Shown: piece after piece, positions 59,251 to 64,000 of the stretch
Position numbering within the stretch: the first letter of the stretch is position 1
How the letters are laid out: the number at the start of each line of letters is the position of its first letter
Assembly (NCBI RefSeq): GCF_014138045.1
Contig: NZ_JACGXA010000003.1
Coordinates: 124,001 to 188,000, forward strand
Direction: 5' to 3'
Length of the DNA: 64,000 nucleotides
DNA from: Nocardioides ginsengisegetis
GTDB taxonomy: Bacteria; Actinomycetota; Actinomycetes; Propionibacteriales; Nocardioidaceae
Notes under the pieces: generated by a model
Seen by the model: the letters and a program-made list of their open reading frames with translations, nothing else
Database searches by the model: none
Told to the model about the DNA's origin: nothing
Translations under genes and position numbers: made by a program

Positions 59251-60180
59251 TCGTGGACCGACCGCCGTGGACACCCGCGCGAAGAGCAGTAGCCACCGCT
59301 CGCCGAAGCTCGGGGCGGGGCCGTCGTATCCCCGTGCAACCAGGGCTCGGTGGACGTCGAGGACGAGGCGCCGCGGCTGGGCCAGCTTCTCGTTGGTGAT
59401 CTGGACGTAGGGGATCGAGGCGTTGCGGTAGAGCTCGTAACGGTCGATGTCCGAGACGTACTGGGTGCGGTCGAGCTGGTGCTGGGTGCCTTCGTACTCC
59501 AGGGCGAGCGGGCCCCACTTCCGATACAGCAGGTCGGGGGTCAGGATCACCCCGCCCACGTCGAGAGCCCCGTTGGACTCCGGACGGTCCAGGCCTGAGA
59601 ACGTCAACATCGCGCGCGTCTCGCTCTCCTTGAGGGACCGGCTGCGTTCGTCGAGGTGGTCAAGGAGCCAGATCGCCTCGTGAGCGCCGTCGCGCCAGAG
59701 CGCGCCCAGGGCCAGGTCCCGCAGCTCGGCCCGGGTCATGTGGCCGTGGTGGAGCAGCCAGTCCCCGACCTTGATCGCATCGATGACGCGTGCGCGCGCC
59801 ACGTAGGAGAGGTACGCCGCGGCGGGGGTGACCATCCGTCCAGCGGCCGGCGGCAGCTTCTTCGTCCGGTGCAGGAAGATGCCCTCGAGGGCGAGGTGAT
59901 GGTCCCCCTCGATGACGAAGCGAAGCGGTTGCTGGGCGCCGAAGTCGAGGCCCAGGGCGCGGATCCGGCTGATGCCGGTCAGGAGCGCCCGGTCCGGCAG
60001 CGCGAGCATGGCCGCCGCGACCTGGTCGACCTCGGTCATCTCGAGGTCGCGATGTCGCCACACGCGCGGATGGACGCGGGCGAAGCGGGAACCCTGGAGC
60101 ATCCGGTCGGTGATTCCGAGGTCCCGGGCGGTCCCACGCAGGAAGGGCCCGGTCAGGAGTTCGGGAGGAAGGGAGTGCAT
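59233..60180 (-). CDS. DUF559-like endonuclease-fold protein with AbiEi-type N-terminus
   Basis: This 315-residue protein starts at ATG 60180 (a longer form from 60246 was rejected as lacking an SD). The N-terminal part (SRFARVHPRVWRHRDLEMTE) looks like the winged helix of AbiEi-type antitoxins. The C-terminal part (about 215-300: NGALDVGGVILTPDLLYRKW, LALEYEGTQHQLDRTQYVSD, RYELYRNASIPYVQITNEK) has the pattern of DUF559/Vsr-like restriction-fold domains, with E-x-E and QH residues. It is common in actinobacteria and its role is not known. It stands between two palindromic repeat clusters and has no partner toxin. Confidence 0.72.
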   Translation of the reverse strand: MHSLPPELLTGPFLRGTARDLGITDRMLQGSRFARVHPRVWRHRDLEMTEVDQVAAAMLALPDRALLTGISRIRALGLDFGAQQPLRFVIEGDHHLALEGIFLHRTKKLPPAAGRMVTPAAAYLSYVARARVIDAIKVGDWLLHHGHMTRAELRDLALGALWRDGAHEAIWLLDHLDERSRSLKESETRAMLTFSGLDRPESNGALDVGGVILTPDLLYRKWGPLALEYEGTQHQLDRTQYVSDIDRYELYRNASIPYVQITNEKLAQPRRLVLDVHRALVARGYDGPAPSFGERWLLLFARVSTAVGPRQPVQR

Positions 60181-60280
60181 GTCCCGGATCGAACAGCGAC
60201 GGATCCCGGATGCCAGGCGGCTGCGGGGCAGCCGGTGGAAGGCCATGCACGAGCGCAGCTCTGTGGAGGGTTCGCGGCGG

Positions 60281-60411
60281 GCGCCCGAGCGGTGACCTGT
60301 GAACCGAATGCTCGGCCGATTCGGTTCACCACTCACCGCTCCACGCGCCCAGCGGTGAGCCATGAACCCATTCCGCAACAGAAACGGTTCGCAGCTCACC
60401 GCCCCAGGCGC
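60281..60411. repeat. Palindromic repeat cluster, right of the DUF559-like gene
   Basis: Bases 60283-60305 repeat those at 59120-59142. Next come GAACCGAAT and ATTCGGTTC as arms (60301-60325) and a CTCACCGCT/AGCGGTGAG pair (60333-60359), the same modules as in the left cluster. It lies between the start of the DUF559-like gene and the racemase start. Confidence 0.8.
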
Positions 60412-60460
60412 CAGCCGAGACCCTCGCGACCGTGACAGTGAACCTGTCATGATCGCCGGC

Positions 60461-61624
60461 ATGAGCTACGAACTCGGTCAGGGCACGGGTCCGCTGAAGG
60501 GTGTCAAGGTCGTCGAGATCGCGGGCATCGGCCCGGGGCCGCACGCCTGCATGATCCTGGCCGACCTCGGCGCGGACGTGATCCGGGTCGAGCGGCCCGG
60601 CGGCCAGCTGCTCGCAGGTGGTCCGCACAACCTGCTCAACCGCGGCCGGCCGAGCGTCGCGCTGGACCTCAAGAACCCCGAGGCGGTCGCGACCGTGCTC
60701 GAGCTGGTCCGGGACGCCGACCTGCTCGTCGAGGGGATGCGGCCCGGGGTGGCGGAGCGGCTCGGCTTCGGCCCGGAGGACTGCCGGGCGGTCAACCCGC
60801 GGCTGGTCTACGGGCGGATGACCGGCTGGGGGCAGGACGGTCCGCTCGCCACTGCCGCCGGCCACGACATGAACTACATCTCGATCACCGGCGCGCTCTT
60901 CGGCCTCGGCCAGGACAAGGCGCGGCCGCACTTCCCGAGCAACCTCGTCGGCGACTTCGGCGGCGGGTCGACGTACCTCGTCATCGGCCTGCTCGCCGCG
61001 CTCCTGGAGGCCCGGGTCAGCGGCGAGGGGCAGGTCGTGGACGCCGCCATCGTCGACGGCACGGCCCACCTCAACGCCATGACCTCTGCCTTCCTCGCCG
61101 GCGGCGGCTATCGCGAGGAGCGGGCCGCCAACCTGCTCGACGGCGGCGTGCCGTTCTACGACGTCTACGCGACCTCCGACGGACGCCACGTGTCGGTCGG
61201 CGCCCTGGAGCCGCAGTTCTTCGCGACGTTCGTGGAGCTGCTCGGGCTGCCCGACGACGCGCCCGGCCAGGCCGACCTCGACCGGTACGACGAGCTCCGC
61301 GCGCTGATCACCGAGCGCTTCGCGAGCCGCACCCAGGCCGAGTGGATCGAGGTGTTCGAGGGCACCGACGCCTGCGTCGCCGGGATCATCCCGCTCAGCG
61401 AGGCGGCCCGCCACCCGCACATGGCCGCGCGCGAGGTCTTCGTCGAGCGCGACGGCCTGGTACAGCCCAGCCCCGCGCCGCGCTTCTCCCGCACCCGGCC
61501 GAGCCTGACCACCCCGCCGACGCCGGCGGCCGGCTCGGACACCCGCGAGGCGCTGAACGCCTGGGGGATCGCGGACGTCGACAAGCTGCTCGAGGCCGGG
61601 ATCGCCGTCCAGGTCGACCCGTGA
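60461..61624 (+). CDS. CaiB/BaiF family CoA transferase, alpha-methylacyl-CoA racemase type
   Basis: This 387-residue protein is closest to alpha-methylacyl-CoA racemases (Mcr/Amacr). GPLKGVKVVEIAGIGPGPHA near residue 10, MILADLGADVIRVERPG, the TGWGQDGPLATAAGHDMNYI stretch with the catalytic His/Asp region and the NLVGDFGGGSTYLVIGLLAA block are family hallmarks. It would epimerise the methyl carbon of branched acyl-CoAs before beta-oxidation. ATG 60461 follows CATGAT by seven bases; an upstream ATG at 60362 lies in the repeat cluster and was rejected. The next gene overlaps its stop. Confidence 0.9.
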   Translation: MSYELGQGTGPLKGVKVVEIAGIGPGPHACMILADLGADVIRVERPGGQLLAGGPHNLLNRGRPSVALDLKNPEAVATVLELVRDADLLVEGMRPGVAERLGFGPEDCRAVNPRLVYGRMTGWGQDGPLATAAGHDMNYISITGALFGLGQDKARPHFPSNLVGDFGGGSTYLVIGLLAALLEARVSGEGQVVDAAIVDGTAHLNAMTSAFLAGGGYREERAANLLDGGVPFYDVYATSDGRHVSVGALEPQFFATFVELLGLPDDAPGQADLDRYDELRALITERFASRTQAEWIEVFEGTDACVAGIIPLSEAARHPHMAAREVFVERDGLVQPSPAPRFSRTRPSLTTPPTPAAGSDTREALNAWGIADVDKLLEAGIAVQVDP

Positions 61625-62352
61625 AGCCGTTCCTCTTCCTCGGCACCCGCGCCGAGGACGACGTCGCCGACGACGAGTACGCCTCGGTGCTGCGCTGCTG
61701 CGGCCTCGACGAGGGCGACGTACGACGGGTGCGCGTCGAGCAGGACGGCCTGGACCCCGTGGACCTCGACGACTGGTCGGGGATCGTGCTCGGCGGCGGA
61801 CCGTTCAACGTCAGCGACCCGGAGTCGGCCAAGTCACCGGCCCAGCGCCGCGCCGAGGCCGACCTCCGCGACCTGGCCCTGCGCGTGGTGGAGGCGGACT
61901 TCCCCTTCTTCGGCGCCTGCTACGGCATCGGCACGCTCGGCAACCTCCGCGGCGGACTGGTCGACCGGACCTACAGCGAGCCGATCGGCGCAACCACGAT
62001 CCGGCTGACTGACGCCGGCAGGGCGGACCCGCTCTTCGCCGGGGTGTCCGACGAGTTCGCGGCGTTCCTGGGCCACAAGGAGGCGGTCACCCGGCTGCCG
62101 GACGGGGCGGTGCTGCTCGCCTCGTCGCAGGCCTGCCCGGTCCAGGCGTTCCGGCTCGGCAGCCACGTCTACGCCACGCAGTTCCACCCCGAGCTGGACG
62201 TGCCGGGCCTGGTCCGCCGGGTCGAGGCCTACCGCGACCACGGCTACTTCGACCCCACCGAGCTCGAGCAGGTCCTGGCCCGGGCCCGCGCCGGGGTCGT
62301 CACCGAGCCGCCGCTCCTGCTGGCGCGCTTCGTGGAGCTCCACGCCCACTGA
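61621..62352 (+). CDS. Type 1 glutamine amidotransferase domain protein
   Basis: GTG 61621 overlaps the racemase stop and opens 243 residues with a class I glutaminase fold: IVLGGGPFNVSDPES near residue 45, the nucleophile Cys in FPFFGACYGIGTLGNLRGG (near residue 101) and the His-x-Glu in YATQFHPELDVPG (near residue 183). The triad is complete, so it is probably active. Stand-alone forms of this type resemble GuaA N-terminal-like or gamma-glutamyl hydrolases; the acceptor is unknown. Coupling to the racemase suggests a shared, unknown task. Confidence 0.87.
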   Translation: MKPFLFLGTRAEDDVADDEYASVLRCCGLDEGDVRRVRVEQDGLDPVDLDDWSGIVLGGGPFNVSDPESAKSPAQRRAEADLRDLALRVVEADFPFFGACYGIGTLGNLRGGLVDRTYSEPIGATTIRLTDAGRADPLFAGVSDEFAAFLGHKEAVTRLPDGAVLLASSQACPVQAFRLGSHVYATQFHPELDVPGLVRRVEAYRDHGYFDPTELEQVLARARAGVVTEPPLLLARFVELHAH

Positions 62353-62400
62353 CGGCCCTCCGTGACCCGAGTGACCTGCACCACTTCCACTGTTGAACAT

Positions 62401-62430
62401 CTGTCAATAAAACCGTGGGAGGGCTACCGT
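62401..62430 (+). promoter_or_regulatory. Promoter of the flavin monooxygenase
   Basis: CTGTCA (62401-62406) and TACCGT (62425-62430) are spaced by 18 bases and the -10 box ends six bases before the ATG at 62437, giving a leaderless transcript. A TTGA-n7-TCAA dyad overlaps the -35 region (about 62393-62407) and could bind a regulator. Confidence 0.55.
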
Positions 62431-62436
62431 CGGACC

Positions 62437-63894
62437 ATGACTCCCGAGCACCCCGCGCACCCCGAGCACGTGGACGTGATCGTCGTCGGCGCCGGCCTGT
62501 CCGGCATCGGTGCGGCCTGCCAGCTGACCGAGAGGCACCCCGGGAAGTCCGTGGCCGTGCTCGAGGCGCGCGAGGCGAGCGGCGGCACGTGGGACCTGTT
62601 CCGCTACCCCGGCATCCGCTCGGACTCCGACATGTTCACCTTCGGCTACCGCTGGCGCCCGTGGCCCTCCGACACCGCGCTGGCCGACGGACCGCTGATC
62701 CTCGACTACCTGCGCACCGTCGCCCGTGAGTACGGCGTCGACGAGAAGATCCGCTACCGGCACCGGGTCGTCGGCGCCTCCTGGGACTCCGCCACCAGCC
62801 GCTGGACGGTCGAGGTGGACGTCGCCGGCGAGCGTCGCGTCCTCACGACCGGCTTCCTCTGGTCGTGCGGCGGCTACTACGACTACGAGCAGGGCCACGC
62901 GCCGGAGTTCCCGGGGGCCGCCGACTTCCGCGGGCAGGTCGTGCACCCGCAGTTCTGGCCCGAGGACCTCGACCACGCCGGCAAGAAGGTCGTCGTCATC
63001 GGCAGCGGCGCCACCGCGGTCACGCTGGTCCCGGCGATGGCCGGGACGGCCGAGCACGTGACCATGCTGCAGCGCTCCCCGTCGTACGTCGCCACGCGGC
63101 CGGGCCGCGACCCGCTCGCCCGGCGCCTGGAGAAGTTGCCGCGCGCCGTTGCCTACCCGGTGATCCGCTGGAAGAACATCCTCTATGCCGCCGCCACGTT
63201 CAAGCTCGCGCGGGTGCGGCCGTCGATCGTCAAGAAGGCGCTGCGCGACGCGGCGATCCGCCAGCTCCCCGAGGGCTACGACGTCGACCGGCACTTCAGG
63301 CCGACGTACAACCCCTGGGACCAGCGTCTCTGCCTGGTGCCCGACGGCGACCTCTTCAAGGCGATCCGCCGCGGTGAGGCCTCGGTCGTCACCGACACCA
63401 TCGAGACCTTCACGGAGACCGGCATCCGGCTCACCTCCGGCGAGGAGCTCGAGGCGGACATCATCGTGACCGCCACCGGGCTGAAGCTGAAGCCCTTCGG
63501 CGGCTTCGACCTCACCGTCGACGGCGCCGCGGTCAAGGCCCACGAGACCATGGCCTACAAGGCGCTGATGCTCAGCGGAGTGCCCAACTTCGCGTTCACC
63601 ATCGGCTACACCAACGCCTCGTGGACGCTCAAGGCCGACCTCGTCTCCGACTACGTCGTCCGGCTCCTCGAGCACCTCGACCGGACCGGCACGACCCGCG
63701 TCGTGGCCGAGCGCGACCCTGACGTCGGCGAGCGGCCACTGATGGACTTCCAGTCCGGCTACATCCTGCGCGCGCTCGACGACCTGCCGGTCCAGGGTGA
63801 CCGGGCGCCGTGGATGCTCCGGCAGAACTACATCACCGACCTGCGCACCATCCGCCGCGGCGATCTCGAGGACGGCGTCCTGCAGTTCAGCTGA
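62437..63894 (+). CDS. Flavin-containing Baeyer-Villiger-type monooxygenase (EthA-like)
   Basis: This 485-residue flavoprotein has the FAD motif VDVIVVGAGLSGIGAACQLT near residue 11, the family fingerprint FRGQVVHPQFWPED (FxGxxxHxxxW) near residue 165, and the NADPH motif VVVIGSGATAVTLVPAM near 180. A third block with YDVDRHFRPTYNPWDQRLCL is typical of the EthA/AlkB-like group. It inserts oxygen next to a ketone or into thio-amides, using NADPH. The ATG at 62437 follows TACCGT by six bases. A terminator follows at 63897-63914. The natural substrate is unknown. Confidence 0.92.
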   Translation: MTPEHPAHPEHVDVIVVGAGLSGIGAACQLTERHPGKSVAVLEAREASGGTWDLFRYPGIRSDSDMFTFGYRWRPWPSDTALADGPLILDYLRTVAREYGVDEKIRYRHRVVGASWDSATSRWTVEVDVAGERRVLTTGFLWSCGGYYDYEQGHAPEFPGAADFRGQVVHPQFWPEDLDHAGKKVVVIGSGATAVTLVPAMAGTAEHVTMLQRSPSYVATRPGRDPLARRLEKLPRAVAYPVIRWKNILYAAATFKLARVRPSIVKKALRDAAIRQLPEGYDVDRHFRPTYNPWDQRLCLVPDGDLFKAIRRGEASVVTDTIETFTETGIRLTSGEELEADIIVTATGLKLKPFGGFDLTVDGAAVKAHETMAYKALMLSGVPNFAFTIGYTNASWTLKADLVSDYVVRLLEHLDRTGTTRVVAERDPDVGERPLMDFQSGYILRALDDLPVQGDRAPWMLRQNYITDLRTIRRGDLEDGVLQFS

Positions 63895-63896
63895 CC

Positions 63897-63914
63897 ACCA
63901 CCCGGGCGGGTGGT
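63897..63914 (+). terminator. Hairpin terminator after the monooxygenase
   Basis: ACCACCCG and CGGGTGGT pair around GG, four bases after the stop codon, and a TTT follows directly. Confidence 0.7.
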
Positions 63915-63995
63915 TTGCCGGCGTCCCGATCGGGCACGAACCGTTCGGCAACCTGCGTCGCACCCGCGGCGCGCCCGACCTACACGGAGGACACC

Positions 63996-64000
63996 ATGGG
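63996..64000 (+). CDS. Start of a further gene (partial)
   Basis: ATGGG at the right edge is preceded by GGAGG at 63986-63990, a normal SD distance of five bases. Only the first codon and a half are inside the window, so nothing can be said about the product. Confidence 0.5.

Noticed and set aside
1-64000. tRNA, rRNA, CRISPR arrays, prophage
   Set aside because: I saw no tRNA cloverleaf with a T-loop GTTCGAATC-type box, no rRNA-like stretch, no regular direct repeats with spacers and no structural phage genes. Small RNAs cannot be excluded by eye.

Overview
The window looks like the chromosome of a high-GC actinobacterium, most likely Nocardioides or a close relative in the Nocardioidaceae. 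This rests on the very high GC at third codon positions, frequent GTG starts, ATGA/GTGA gene overlaps, a mycothiol-era TIGR03086 family protein, an EF-G2-type GTPase, two DUF222/HNH (13E12-type) genes, and many genes that begin 6-8 bases after an NAnnnT -10 box, the signature of leaderless actinobacterial transcripts. No rRNA, tRNA, CRISPR array, phage block or classical insertion sequence was seen. The genus call is inference.

Layout. 0-5.9 kb: start of a secreted protein, a double-GNAT enzyme, a VOC protein, then a DGPF protein / ECF42-type sigma factor / M3 peptidase run and a membrane-anchored hypothetical. 5.95-7.75 kb: first DUF222-HNH unit, enclosed by long inverted repeats and carrying a 48-residue small ORF. 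7.8-11.2 kb: PadR regulator with DUF1707 protein, lipoprotein, small membrane protein, DUF4287/DUF5655 protein, nucleotidyltransferase. 11.3-16.1 kb: co-directional block of DUF3311 plus sodium:solute symporter, acyl-CoA dehydrogenase, aromatic-acid-exporter-like protein and a conserved hypothetical. 16.1-24.7 kb: GNAT, YceI with a palindromic operator, glutaryl-CoA dehydrogenase, a 46-residue protein with a strong terminator, glmS, a DEAD-box helicase and a YibE/F protein. 24.8-34.9 kb: SGNH hydrolase, lipoprotein-type penicillin-binding protein, tandemly duplicated DppB-like permeases with duplicated promoters, EF-G2-like GTPase, succinate-semialdehyde dehydrogenase, DUF2332 protein.

34.9-42.3 kb: LuxR-type regulator, TIGR03086 protein with an ECF sigma factor, then a divergent lipid cluster (glpD and a TetR gene on one side, an alkyl-DHAP-synthase-like flavoprotein and a diacylglycerol kinase on the other) sharing a 17-bp intergenic operator. 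42.3-46 kb: pirin, GH1 glycosidase and the second DUF222-HNH unit with the same inverted repeats. 46-54.9 kb: small hypothetical genes, then a surface-glycan cluster with two sulfotransferases, a methyltransferase, a large glycosyltransferase and a 996-residue protein with two GT2 domains. 54.8-64 kb: MalY-type aminotransferase, PadR/FadH operon, a DUF4396 membrane gene under a CsoR-like copper operator, a DUF559-like gene between palindromic repeats, an alpha-methylacyl-CoA racemase, a glutamine amidotransferase and a Baeyer-Villiger-type flavin monooxygenase.

The metabolic theme is acyl-CoA handling (two acyl-CoA dehydrogenases, FadH, racemase, semialdehyde dehydrogenase), lipid and cell-surface assembly, and housekeeping. 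The strongest candidates for something undescribed are the inverted-repeat-bounded DUF222-HNH units and the palindromic repeat clusters around the DUF559-like gene.
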